Source: an uncultured Paraglaciecola sp. (GTDB taxonomy: Bacteria; Pseudomonadota; Gammaproteobacteria; Enterobacterales; Alteromonadaceae). Taken from it: a stretch of 37,004 nucleotides of DNA. Where the stretch lies: NCBI RefSeq assembly GCF_937123705.1, contig NZ_CAKZKO010000131.1, positions 1 through 37,004 on the forward strand. Reading direction: 5' to 3'. Numbering within the stretch: position 1 is the stretch's first letter; each line of letters opens with the position of its first letter. Made by a program: the position numbers and the translations under genes. Of the stretch, positions 1 to 8,383 are shown piece after piece. The notes under the pieces are model-generated. The model had not been told where the DNA came from. It was given only the letters and a program-made list of their open reading frames with translations, and made no database searches.

Positions 1-299
1 ACCCAAGTCTTGCTGTCATAGTCTATATTTGCGTATATCTCTGCAGCATATGCCGCTTGCAGTTCCAATATCTTCTGAGACTTGATATCTGGTAATACCG
101 CAGCGTCGTGAGTATCTTTTCTGGTTTGGTCGAAATTTAATGATCCGCCACTTCTAACCATTCCGCCAAGTGTTATAGATGGCAAAACACCGTCTATATT
201 TTCATCCCAAATTACGGCGGATGGATCTACATAAGCCCCGCCTTCTCCGACATTTATTAAATCTTGCTTGCCTGATGGAAAATCAACTAGTATTTGCAT
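1..299 (-). CDS. Distal tail/accessory protein, C-terminus cut by window edge
   Basis: Reading from an ATG at 299 to base 1 with no stop gives 99 complete codons, beginning MQILVDFPSGKQDL. It follows the stop of the upstream gene directly (TAAATG), so it is the next gene of the late tail operon. The last visible part (LQAAYAAEIYANIDYDSKTW) resembles the DUF4376 domain often found in small proteins encoded after phage tail fibres; that assignment is tentative. The 3' end lies outside the window. If the window is circular, the frame continues from base 37004 and stops after eight more codons (about 107 aa), overlapping the holin start. Confidence 0.6.
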   Translation of the reverse strand, partial: MQILVDFPSGKQDLINVGEGGAYVDPSAVIWDENIDGVLPSITLGGMVRSGGSLNFDQTRKDTHDAAVLPDIKSQKILELQAAYAAEIYANIDYDSKTW

Positions 300-1136
300 T
301 TATAGAGCCTGCTTTTTTACTATTCTCATCCAACCTGTCACATCCCCTGCGGCAGAGTTTCTATTAGTATGTATACGCACCTTATCGCCTACTGATAGCG
401 TCACTCCTAAAGCCGAGCAATGAGACGATGATGTTTCTGATATATTATTTAAAAGGGATATCCTGTCAGCTGCGTTTATAATTTTTATATTCGTTGTCAG
501 TTCAGAGCTATTTACAGATATACCGATATTTTCATTAGAAGCATTCGCTTGATCCGCAAACTGGATATCGTATTTTCCGTTTTCGTTAATCGTGAAAACA
601 GAACCGTTTGCCGCTGTATAAGCGTGCGATATTGCGGTTCCTACGCTGCGTTGGGTAACTGAGTACCCGCGTATATTTAAGTCTGTAGATCCATAACCGT
701 TTGGTGTTGTCATATATATTTCATGATCTCCAACGGTCAGTTGAGGTTGAGCAGAAAAAGATATAACCCAGCTTGTCTTTGTTCCGCTTCCTTTAGTGGT
801 AACAGGATCGAATGTTAATGTTGTGCCAACATAACTAACGACCTGCACAACCATAGAATTTGCTGCAGGTGCAGCAGCATCAGCAAATATCAGGTATCCG
901 CCAGGCAAAAACCCTTTTCCGCTTGAAACGGCAGCAGTCTTGCCTGTGGTCAGATTTATGCTTATAGATGATGCGCTGGTGTCTGACACGTTGTTAAGAT
1001 TGAGAGCATCAACAACGCCATCAATTTCTTGCATAAAAACATCAAGAAACCATGTAATCCACGCATCCATATAATTGCTGAATGTGGCGCGTATATTTCT
1101 CTGAGGTTTATTGCCTGTGTACTTTGTTAGCGCCAT
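300..1136 (-). CDS. Tail-tip/fibre-associated structural protein
   Basis: This 278-residue protein is rich in Ser, Thr, Ala and beta-prone segments and has no membrane segment or signal peptide. The first 50 residues (QRNIRATFSNYMDAWITWFL) look alpha-helical; the rest looks like a beta-structured virion domain. The start ATG overlaps the stop of the preceding gene by one base (TAATG), so the two are translationally coupled. Its place just after the tape measure and the 313-aa protein is where distal tail and adsorption proteins are encoded in siphophages. I do not recognise a named family; the role is inferred from context. Confidence 0.6.
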   Translation of the reverse strand: MALTKYTGNKPQRNIRATFSNYMDAWITWFLDVFMQEIDGVVDALNLNNVSDTSASSISINLTTGKTAAVSSGKGFLPGGYLIFADAAAPAANSMVVQVVSYVGTTLTFDPVTTKGSGTKTSWVISFSAQPQLTVGDHEIYMTTPNGYGSTDLNIRGYSVTQRSVGTAISHAYTAANGSVFTINENGKYDIQFADQANASNENIGISVNSSELTTNIKIINAADRISLLNNISETSSSHCSALGVTLSVGDKVRIHTNRNSAAGDVTGWMRIVKKQAL

Positions 1137-2077
1137 TAAATCAAACCTTTAATATTTATTCTTATAAAAAAATCATCGGGGTTCTGATAATCAAGCTCTC
1201 CACTTCCTAAACCAAATACTCTTAATGATGAATATTCGCTTTTGGTACTCGCTATCCATACACTTGGCACATCTAGAACTTGAGTGAGTATGTCTATTGC
1301 TGTATCTGCGTAGTCTTTCTTGACGTGAGCGCGTATCTTCATGTCGCGTCCAGACTTTCTGCGTTTTATTTCGTTATTCCCGAAATCATCTATCTTTATG
1401 TAGCTGTAAGTTTTTGGTGTAACACTTGCGCCGCCCAGTAGAGTGTTTCCTATTGGCCTTAGATCTCCAACTTGATACATGCCAACCTCCAAATCACCGG
1501 AAGTTGAAGACAAAGTTACGGTTAGCTCACTATTTGTATAAGGAGGCAAGTCATTAAGAACGAAATCTGGCTGCTGGCTGAATGGAGAAAAGCAATATTC
1601 GTAATAATCTGGCGGGAATGAGTTCTCTAGCTCAAGAGTTTTACTGTAAACGTTCGTTCCATCTGGTGAATCTTTCACATTGATTGTTGCTGTATCTACA
1701 TTAACAAGTCCCGCAACGTATAAGGAGCTTATAAACCCAAGAGAATTTACAATTGTTAAAGGTGAGGACGCTTTGGTTTTGGAGCTGCTTTCTCCATCAA
1801 ACATCTTCCATGCGTTTGTTGCAGAAACATCTATCCACCAGATAACACTGTCTGCATCAGCAACGCGGTTTTCTATTTCCGTTGGATCATTATCCAAATT
1901 AGTGTCCGCGCCACTCTCATAAATCCTATGTGTGACAGTACTGATAACCTTGTCGCCTAATGCATAAGTTGTTCCGCTATCATATACAGCGTGATCATTC
2001 TCAGTAATTGTTGTTGATGTTAAGGTATTGTCATCAACAACAACCGGCACCATGACGCTTAATACAGCTTCAGTCAT
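1136..2077 (-). CDS. Distal tail protein, possible carbohydrate-binding module
   Basis: A 313-residue protein encoded immediately after the tape measure. The segment around residues 35-100 (YALGDKVISTVTHRIYES, then WWIDVSATNAWKMFDG) is a pattern I know from conserved siphophage tail proteins: a carbohydrate-binding-like N-terminal part joined to a beta-sandwich (VIWW...NAWKMFDG). The C-terminal 60 residues (VPSVWIASTKSEYSSLRVFG) also match the ending of such proteins. The start overlaps the tape measure stop. Role in the tail tip is inferred from family resemblance and position; no enzymatic motif is visible. Confidence 0.6.
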   Translation of the reverse strand: MTEAVLSVMVPVVVDDNTLTSTTITENDHAVYDSGTTYALGDKVISTVTHRIYESGADTNLDNDPTEIENRVADADSVIWWIDVSATNAWKMFDGESSSKTKASSPLTIVNSLGFISSLYVAGLVNVDTATINVKDSPDGTNVYSKTLELENSFPPDYYEYCFSPFSQQPDFVLNDLPPYTNSELTVTLSSTSGDLEVGMYQVGDLRPIGNTLLGGASVTPKTYSYIKIDDFGNNEIKRRKSGRDMKIRAHVKKDYADTAIDILTQVLDVPSVWIASTKSEYSSLRVFGLGSGELDYQNPDDFFIRINIKGLI

Positions 2078-5000
2078 TAGGCGGCCTCCTGCTCGACAAG
2101 CATTGCATTACCGCCTGCAGTTACATCATCAAGAATTGTTGCGGTTTGTTCAGCGCTTAGATTTCCGTCTTTGATCGCGGCAAGGACTTGTTTAAGCAAA
2201 GCAACAACCTCAGAATTATCAAGGAGCTTTTTAGAATCAGAGTTACTTGCAATTCTGCTTGGCTGAGTGAACTCTAATTCTGGCCCGTTTTCACCTACTA
2301 TTCTTAGTCCACCAGAGTGAAATCCACCGCTTTCAAATCTCGGTATATTAGGATTCCTTGCAAAGAAATCCTCTCTATCCTGATTAGTAAAGTCTGTGTT
2401 TGCTAGTATTTGGTTAGATGTAACACCAGTCCTTGCAGCTTCAGATGCTATTTCTTGATCCGTTCTCTGGACACTAAAGAAGTCTCTTATTTGATCGCCA
2501 GTTATATTTCTATTGCCGTCAAATGGCAGTGATCCACCTTGACCAACAACAGCATTTCCACCTGCTCCGACACTCTGCGTGTTAAAGCTTGCCAGTGAAT
2601 CAGCAAGTGATTTGATAGAACTATCAACGCCATTTATTGCATCAAGCTGTAATTGAGCATTAGTGAGAATTCCCTCAAGTTGCTGCCCTTCAGATTCAAG
2701 CGCTGATAATGTTTGTTCTTCCAGTGATAGTTGTTTTCCTGCCGCGTCTTCAAGATCTCTTAAGGTGTTTGCTGAGTCTGCTTGATCTCTCAAGAAGTCG
2801 GCACGTGTTGAAAACCCGTCTGCTGATGATTTGGTTAATGCCGTTATTGCATTACCAAGTCTTGGATCTTTGAAGTCACTATCATTAATAGCCTCTTGTA
2901 TTAAGCTGGTTGCAGCAAATTTAGTAACTGGGTTTATTGTATTTATCGCGCTGCCTGCTGAACGCAAAACACCCGACAAATCATTCATTCGCCTGCTAAC
3001 TTCTGTTATTTCTTCAGCAATGGTTTTCTGCTCTGATGCAATTGATCGAGACAATGCGCCGAATGAGTCATTGATTGGCTGCAAGTTTTTGGTCACAGTG
3101 CTTTCTACTGGAATTTCTTCTACTGCTTGTGATGCGCCCTCGGCACTTGTTTTAAGCTGATCAACAGAAAGTATCAAGGTTTGCAAGGGAAGGCTTAAAG
3201 CTGCAGAAAGCTGATCTGTAGAAAGTGAATTGGCTCTGAATGCGTCAGCTACTTCCTGAGGAGACACTATCCGGTTAATATCAACCTTTTGTAACTCAGT
3301 CAGAAGCTGCTCAGACAATATTTCCAGCTGATCTTCAGGAGACAGAAAATTATTAAAGAAAGAATCAAAAGAAGCATTGGCATTTTGAACGCCACCTAAC
3401 TTATCAATTAACTCTGTTCGTTGAGTGATAGACAAATCTCTTAATTCATTTTTAGCTTCTTCTGTTGACCTTCCAAGCAGCAACATTATGTTACTTAATG
3501 AGTCGAACTCTGAATTAATACGTACTATTGCTTGAAAAGCCGTCTCGCTGCTATTCGCTAGACTGTCGATTTCAGGTATAAGGCCAGTGGATAGTTGATT
3601 GCTAATATCTTCTAGTACTTCAGCTATTTGAGCTTCAGATAAAGCCTCTCCTTTCTCACTGGCAATATTAATGCTAGTCGAGAAGTTATCAATCGACTCA
3701 GTGCTTAATCCTAGGTTTTTAGCCGCATTACGTAATGAAGAAGAAAAACCCTGTACAGTTGTATCAAGAAACTCTCCAAGCTGCACTGATGCTTTACCTG
3801 CTTCTTCAGCGACTTCATTTAACGCGCTAGATATTCCGCTTTCACTAACACCTCTGAACCCATTTAACAGTTCACCTGAGTCTGTATCATTGATAACCCT
3901 GTCAGTCTTACTTCCACTGAACACGCCGCCTTTTGCCTTGAATTTGACAGAAGTAGCACCTTCAAAACCTTCAGAATTGAAATCACCGATTAAATTCGTT
4001 TCTTTTTGCTTTAACTCGCCTCGGCCAAATAAACCCGTTAATATTCCGCCTAAATCCGGCAAGAACTTACCGACTACTGGTATTTTGCTTAATGGGTTTA
4101 TTATTGTGTTAAGTGTCTTGCTTGATGCACCGAATAATTTATTGTCATTTGCAATTAATTTATTGAACTGATCAGTGAGTAACGCTGCTCCTACAACTAA
4201 ACCGCCAGTTGCGAGCGATAATCCACCTGCTGCGCCGGTACCAGCGCCACCGATAGCGGTACCTGGCCCACCAATGAAAGCAGTTCCAGCACCAGCACTT
4301 CCCGCACTGAATACAGATCCGCCACCGGTTAATGCAGATCGTAGGCTAGAGAATCCTCCTGATATACCAGATCCTATGCCGGCAAGACTTAAGGCGTTTG
4401 ATGATGAACCGCCAGATGTAGCGCCACCAAAAACAGAACCTATACCAACACTTTGAGCAATTTTTAGCGCTGCAAATTCTGAGGCTATACGACCAACGGC
4501 CAAGGCAGCATTCTTAACCATGCCGTCCAGACCATCATTAAAGAAATTAAATATTCCATTTGATAGAACTGACTGGACATTCCTTTGAGCCTGATCCCAC
4601 AATCTACTAAACTCGTCTGTTACTTTTCTGGTTGTGTCAGATGTTCCAAGCAGTTGATCTTCTAATTTGTCTAATTGTCTTGAGTAAGCTTCTGTGCCAA
4701 GGCCTGATTCAAGCAATCGATCAAGCTCACGCACTTCATCTGCAAACTTTTCTTCTTCAGTTCTAACTGACTGCGTGATTGATTCTATTTTTTGCAGATC
4801 ATCTTCAAGCGCTCTTGCAACTTTCTGTTGATCTTCTAGCTCCTTATTGGTTTTAGCTATACTGTCTATTAAAGGATTGGCAACCTTAGATACACCCAAC
4901 GTTGCGGCTTCAAGCTTTTTAATTTGCGTAGCAGTTAATCCAGCTTGAGAAGCTTCTTTTTTTAGGGAAGCAATAAATCTTTGGGATTCACTTATTGCTG

Positions 5001-6024
5001 TTTTTCTTGGGGAGTTAAAACTTGATGGAGTATTAGGTTTACTTCCTGGTGTAACAGCATTTTCCAGTTTTTCAAATACCTTTTCTACTTCATCGGCTTC
5101 CTGCTGAATCTGTTTTCTTGAGTTTCTTACTTGCTTGGCTTGCTCACGTAGAAAACCGATTGGCCCAAGTATGGCATTGAATATTGTGGAGTTTGCTACA
5201 CCTTCTGTAGTCAAATCCTTAACTAATTTCGCACTTAACGAAGTGGCTTCTGTTAAGAAATCAATTAATCCAGAGTTGCCGACAGCAACCTTAAGATCAA
5301 ACATTGCCGTATTTAATCTGTTTATATTGGCGTTTAGCTGCTGTGAAGCATCTTTTGCCTGATCTCCAAATGTTTTATCAAGCTCTGCGGCCAGTGCTGG
5401 CAATAAATCTTCCGCCAGCAAATCACCAGCTTTAAGCATCTTATCCAGCTCTACAGTAGTGACCCCAATAGATCTTGCTGCTATTTGGAATGCACCCGGT
5501 AATCTTTCGCCCAATTGCCCGCGCAATTCTTCTGCAGATACTTTGCCTTTGGATATAATTTGCTCAACAGCAGTTAACGCGCCGCCAGCCTGATCCGCCG
5601 ACAAACCTAGAACAGTTGATGCTTTGGCAATTCCTAGAAAAATATCTCTAGTTGCTTGACCTTCTAAAGCAGTACCCTTCGCTGCCGCTGTGAGCTTAGA
5701 AAACTGATTGGCTGATGTGCTTAGATCTAAACCAAGTTCTTCTGCAGATTTACGAACAAAAGACATTGCCTTTGCTGCACCTTCCGCCGAACCAGTTCCT
5801 ACTGTTAGGGAATTATTAAACCTTTGGACTTGAATATTTGCTTCAGTGATGGACCGTACCGTAGAAGCCGAGAAGAAACCAGCAACAGCAGCGCCACCGA
5901 GCAGTGTAAAACTGCGCGTGAGACTTATAACACCTGCATCAAGACTGCTTATTTTACGGCCAGCGCTATCAAAAGCTGATCCTGTAAAATCACGTCCTAC
6001 GATGTCAACGAATGTTTTTGTCAT
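2077..6024 (-). CDS. Tail tape measure protein
   Basis: At 1315 aa this is the longest gene in the window. Residues about 60-225 form the classic tape-measure N-terminal domain (ITEANIQVQRFNNSLT, SAEELRGQLGERLPGAFQIA, LLPALAAELDKTFG). Residues about 285-480 are coiled-coil rich. A Gly/Ala-rich hydrophobic stretch follows at about 525-650 (GGAGTGAAGGLSLATGGLVV), typical of the membrane-interacting part. The C-terminus is helical again and ends EQEAA. The protein sets tail length and is thought to help DNA cross the envelope. The start overlaps the stop of the frameshifted tail-assembly chaperone (ATGA), the usual G/GT-then-tape order. Confidence 0.95.
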   Translation of the reverse strand: MTKTFVDIVGRDFTGSAFDSAGRKISSLDAGVISLTRSFTLLGGAAVAGFFSASTVRSITEANIQVQRFNNSLTVGTGSAEGAAKAMSFVRKSAEELGLDLSTSANQFSKLTAAAKGTALEGQATRDIFLGIAKASTVLGLSADQAGGALTAVEQIISKGKVSAEELRGQLGERLPGAFQIAARSIGVTTVELDKMLKAGDLLAEDLLPALAAELDKTFGDQAKDASQQLNANINRLNTAMFDLKVAVGNSGLIDFLTEATSLSAKLVKDLTTEGVANSTIFNAILGPIGFLREQAKQVRNSRKQIQQEADEVEKVFEKLENAVTPGSKPNTPSSFNSPRKTAISESQRFIASLKKEASQAGLTATQIKKLEAATLGVSKVANPLIDSIAKTNKELEDQQKVARALEDDLQKIESITQSVRTEEEKFADEVRELDRLLESGLGTEAYSRQLDKLEDQLLGTSDTTRKVTDEFSRLWDQAQRNVQSVLSNGIFNFFNDGLDGMVKNAALAVGRIASEFAALKIAQSVGIGSVFGGATSGGSSSNALSLAGIGSGISGGFSSLRSALTGGGSVFSAGSAGAGTAFIGGPGTAIGGAGTGAAGGLSLATGGLVVGAALLTDQFNKLIANDNKLFGASSKTLNTIINPLSKIPVVGKFLPDLGGILTGLFGRGELKQKETNLIGDFNSEGFEGATSVKFKAKGGVFSGSKTDRVINDTDSGELLNGFRGVSESGISSALNEVAEEAGKASVQLGEFLDTTVQGFSSSLRNAAKNLGLSTESIDNFSTSINIASEKGEALSEAQIAEVLEDISNQLSTGLIPEIDSLANSSETAFQAIVRINSEFDSLSNIMLLLGRSTEEAKNELRDLSITQRTELIDKLGGVQNANASFDSFFNNFLSPEDQLEILSEQLLTELQKVDINRIVSPQEVADAFRANSLSTDQLSAALSLPLQTLILSVDQLKTSAEGASQAVEEIPVESTVTKNLQPINDSFGALSRSIASEQKTIAEEITEVSRRMNDLSGVLRSAGSAINTINPVTKFAATSLIQEAINDSDFKDPRLGNAITALTKSSADGFSTRADFLRDQADSANTLRDLEDAAGKQLSLEEQTLSALESEGQQLEGILTNAQLQLDAINGVDSSIKSLADSLASFNTQSVGAGGNAVVGQGGSLPFDGNRNITGDQIRDFFSVQRTDQEIASEAARTGVTSNQILANTDFTNQDREDFFARNPNIPRFESGGFHSGGLRIVGENGPELEFTQPSRIASNSDSKKLLDNSEVVALLKQVLAAIKDGNLSAEQTATILDDVTAGGNAMLVEQEAA

Positions 6025-6595
6025 TGCTGCGCTTGCCTTAATTTATCGCAGTAATCTTTCAGAACCAAAAGGGAAGAAATAATGCTATCTACCTCAACAA
6101 TTTCCGCGTACTCCAATATAGCGTTGAGAGATGACCAATCGAGTTGGTTATCCATCAGAAGCCAAACACGATAAGCGCTCTGATTCGTTTCAGTTAACCC
6201 AATATTCTTGTTATCAACTTTATTTTTTAGCTGGCTTGTTTGGAGCCAGCTTTTAAGTTTTTTTCGTCTTCCTCTTTTTTCTTCATATGCTCTGAGGTTG
6301 ACTCAACAATCTTTTCTACAATTGGCTTCCATATTTTAGGAAGATCTTCAATTGCTTCACAGAAAATCTCTTTATCGAAAGGTATTTTTTTATCGCTACT
6401 ACCCTCAAATAGATCGCTTTCCTGTACATTTTCCCATCCATCCACAAGCATTTTTACGACTTCAACGTCTTCTGCCTGCTGACGTAACATCTTGTAATAC
6501 TCTGCTGTTGTTGCTCTACGTCCGAAAAATTTCATTTTCCCGACTGTTATTTCTAAACGCCGTGAGTTTCTTATTTTTTCTGCCAGGTCACTCAT
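6021..6595 (-). CDS. Tail assembly chaperone GT, -1 frameshift fusion product
   Basis: The G reading frame (start 6595) meets the slippery heptamer A AAA AAC at 6263-6257. A -1 slip there reads on from 6257 as L K S W L Q T S Q L and ends at the TGA of 6023-6021. This adds 78 residues (including ETNQSAYRVWLLMDNQLDWS and YCDKLRQAQQ) to the 113 read before the slip, 191 in all. The extension is open, has no good start codon upstream of a Met at its residue 35, and ends in an ATGA overlap with the tape measure start. This is the lambda gpG/gpGT arrangement: both forms chaperone the tape measure during tail assembly and are absent from the virion. Written as a join: complement(6257..6595) plus complement(6021..6257). 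Confidence 0.85.
6227..6595 (-). CDS. Tail assembly chaperone G (unshifted product)
   Basis: The 122-residue zero-frame product begins MSDLAEKIRNSRRLEITVGK. An ATG 12 bases earlier (6607) is also in frame. I chose 6595 because it forms an ATGA overlap with the stop of the tail tube gene. The C-terminus is a Lys/Glu-rich tail (EHMKKKEEDEKN) encoded by the A-rich slippery region, followed by LKAGSKQAS when no slip occurs. Position between tail tube and tape measure, size and frameshift site together identify it as the G-type chaperone even though sequence in this family is poorly conserved. Confidence 0.85.
   Translation of the reverse strand: MSDLAEKIRNSRRLEITVGKMKFFGRRATTAEYYKMLRQQAEDVEVVKMLVDGWENVQESDLFEGSSDKKIPFDKEIFCEAIEDLPKIWKPIVEKIVESTSEHMKKKEEDEKNLKAGSKQAS
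6257..6263 (-). promoter_or_regulatory. Programmed -1 ribosomal frameshift site (A AAA AAC)
   Basis: On the minus strand seven A residues are followed by C, in the frame gaa aaa aac. This gives the canonical X XXY YYZ heptamer A AAA AAC. The zero-frame stop lies 10 codons downstream. The -1 frame stays open for 78 codons and ends exactly at the tape measure start. The heptamer type and the G-to-GT context are established features of tailed phages. Confidence 0.85.
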
Positions 6596-7233
6596 GATAC
6601 AAACCACTGCTCATTTGCAGATAAGGTTACAGAACAACTCGCCGTAGCAACTGCACCAACAGAACCATCTAGACCGCGACCACCTGCAACACCACCGTTA
6701 AATATAAGTACATTTCCGTTCTGCAAAGTCACACGAAACACTCTGTCTGTCTTTGACAGACTGGCTTTTCTCATCTCTAAAACATGAGGATCAAGTGGGC
6801 TCGCATTCATTGGTATGGTGATCTGTGGCGCATCATCAAGACCAAAAACTTCAACTTTAGTTGTACGGTTGATGGTTGTAACGTCAATACGGTTTGGATT
6901 AGGCTCAGGGAAATTGAAAGATGTGGCGTTATTAAATGCGGTAAAAGTTGTTACTTCTTCGACAGTTCCACCGGATGTATAGGTACCTAGTGTGGTACCG
7001 TCCAAACCTTCACATTCAAATGTGGTGCCTGTGGGATTAGCTACTCTGACCTGCAAATTATCTAACTCAACCAGACCACCAGGAGCCTTTAAAACAACTA
7101 TTTCCCCGCCGCTAAAGCTGTTTGCTGATGTAACAACCACCGGATTTGTACTTGTAACACCTGTTATTGCCGCTGAAGTACCTAACGCGCTCTGCATTTC
7201 GATAGATGTATCTAACAATAATATGACTGCCAT
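6592..7233 (-). CDS. Major tail tube protein
   Basis: A 213-residue protein beginning MAVILLLDTSIEMQSALGTS. It is rich in beta-strand, Gly, Thr and Val with almost no Lys- or Cys-rich parts. The motif ALGTSAAITGVTSTNPVVVT and the central block with NRIDVTTINRTTKVEVFG and LDDAPQITIPMNAS match the siphophage tail tube family (beta-sandwich ring subunits stacked around the tape measure). A strong ribosome site (AGGAG) precedes the ATG. It sits between the tail terminator and the G/GT chaperones, as expected. Confidence 0.85.
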   Translation of the reverse strand: MAVILLLDTSIEMQSALGTSAAITGVTSTNPVVVTSANSFSGGEIVVLKAPGGLVELDNLQVRVANPTGTTFECEGLDGTTLGTYTSGGTVEEVTTFTAFNNATSFNFPEPNPNRIDVTTINRTTKVEVFGLDDAPQITIPMNASPLDPHVLEMRKASLSKTDRVFRVTLQNGNVLIFNGGVAGGRGLDGSVGAVATASCSVTLSANEQWFVS

Positions 7234-7314
7234 CTTTACTTTCTCCTGCGACTCGCGCCGTTAAGGTTAAAAATTTGGGCGGCGGCGTTTCACAACGATG
7301 GCCGCTTTTCTGCT

Positions 7315-7728
7315 TTAAATAACTTGTTCTGGATCTGTTACATCTAAAAACTTAGCTGTATAAATCATTGTCGCAATTCCTACAGGCTGATCACCGTCTT
7401 CAATTTCTATTGTTGTTGCATTCAACTCAATATCTTGCGCTTTAATAGTCGTATCATTGCTTATTGCATTTTCAATCTTTACGCATAAAGCATCTAATTG
7501 ATCATCAACAGTTGAAAATGCTTTTTCATGAATTGTTATAGTTAGTTCAATTTCACGATTAGAGCTATTAAAAGTTAGGTGTTCAACAACCTCGTTGCTA
7601 GTAGTAACAATTATTCCTGGCAACTCAGAAGGGCTAAATAGCTTCGTTCTGTTAACATGCACCGCGTTTAATAACGCCGGCTCAAGTAAAGACTTTATTT
7701 TCTTGCGTAACTGTTGCCTTATGTGCAT
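7315..7728 (-). CDS. Tail terminator protein, gpU-like
   Basis: A 137-residue protein (MHIRQQLRKKIKSLLEP). It contains the pattern of lambda gpU-type terminators: SELPGIIVTTSNEVVEH, then REIELTITIHEK, then a helix around DDQLDALCVKIENAI. Such proteins form a hexameric ring that caps the finished tail tube and joins it to the head. It directly follows the head-tail joining gene and precedes the tail tube gene. Family call rests on these motifs and order; sequence conservation in the family is weak. Confidence 0.65.
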   Translation of the reverse strand: MHIRQQLRKKIKSLLEPALLNAVHVNRTKLFSPSELPGIIVTTSNEVVEHLTFNSSNREIELTITIHEKAFSTVDDQLDALCVKIENAISNDTTIKAQDIELNATTIEIEDGDQPVGIATMIYTAKFLDVTDPEQVI

Positions 7729-8034
7729 TTATTCGTACCACTTAACACGCAATTCCAGCTTCACAATTCCTGTGCCATCTTTCTCTATGCCTATTATTTC
7801 CCACTGCTTACCGGTCGACATTTCTTCTGCCATTGAGCCTTGTTCTATACAATCCAAATTTGACTCTAATGTCTCAAAAGTAGGGTTTGACGACTCTACA
7901 AAACCAACTTCTTCAAAAGGATCTTTGAATATTCCATCAACATCAACATGATCAATTGTTAGTGTTTTATTAGCTAGTCTTCTTAATACCGAATCATTCA
8001 CACGCGTTTCTAATGATGCAAATGGTGTTGGCAT
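7729..8034 (-). CDS. Head-tail joining protein, gpFII-like
   Basis: A 101-residue protein with the order helix (ASLETRVNDSVLRRLANKT) then beta strands ending ...IVKLELRVKWYE. This is the length and layout of the lambda gpFII / HK97 adaptor-type proteins, which bind the portal side of the connector. The stop of this gene abuts the start of the gpU-like gene and it follows the decoration protein. The call is by position and fold pattern rather than by a diagnostic motif. Confidence 0.6.
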   Translation of the reverse strand: MPTPFASLETRVNDSVLRRLANKTLTIDHVDVDGIFKDPFEEVGFVESSNPTFETLESNLDCIEQGSMAEEMSTGKQWEIIGIEKDGTGIVKLELRVKWYE

Positions 8035-8035
8035 A

Positions 8036-8380
8036 TTAGGCAGCTACAGCATTCACCGAACCAAGTTTAATTTTTACGGTAGGGCTTGGATTCGCAGCAT
8101 CTTCAACAGCAATGCCTACGCACTGCTGCGCCGTGGCCGTCTTATTAACAACAGACGAACCAGGCACCCAAAATACCCTATCACCAACAGAAACGGATAA
8201 TGCGCTTGTTTTTGCTATCTCTACAACGCCATCTGTTAAAAATGCGCCCGTTTCTCCATTCGCAACATCCCCTGTTGCCACACCAAAGAGACTCGTTCCG
8301 AATAAATATCCAACGCCGCTCGCTACGTCTGCACTTGGCACAAGATCAAGAGTATGTCCTGGCTGAATAAAGTTCTGCAT
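8036..8380 (-). CDS. DUF2190 capsid decoration protein
   Basis: A 114-residue, Ala/Gly/Val-rich beta protein: MQNFIQPGHTLDLVPSADV, LFGTSLFGVATGDVANGETG, DRVFWVPGSSVVNKTATAQ. This is the DUF2190 pattern, seen in capsid cement/decoration proteins that plug holes on HK97-fold heads. It lies 3 bases after the stop of the capsid gene, the usual place. It probably stabilises the expanded head, analogous to lambda gpD. Confidence 0.8.
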   Translation of the reverse strand: MQNFIQPGHTLDLVPSADVASGVGYLFGTSLFGVATGDVANGETGAFLTDGVVEIAKTSALSVSVGDRVFWVPGSSVVNKTATAQQCVGIAVEDAANPSPTVKIKLGSVNAVAA

Positions 8381-8383
8381 TAA

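Noticed and set aside
4175..4456. Plus-strand ORF rich in Pro/Ala inside the tape measure gene
   Set aside because: It is the antisense shadow of the Gly/Ala-rich region of the tape measure protein and has no ribosome site.
7234..7314. GCGGC...GCCGC hairpin between tail tube and gpU-like genes
   Set aside because: The loop is 14 bases and no T-run follows directly, so I do not call it a terminator.
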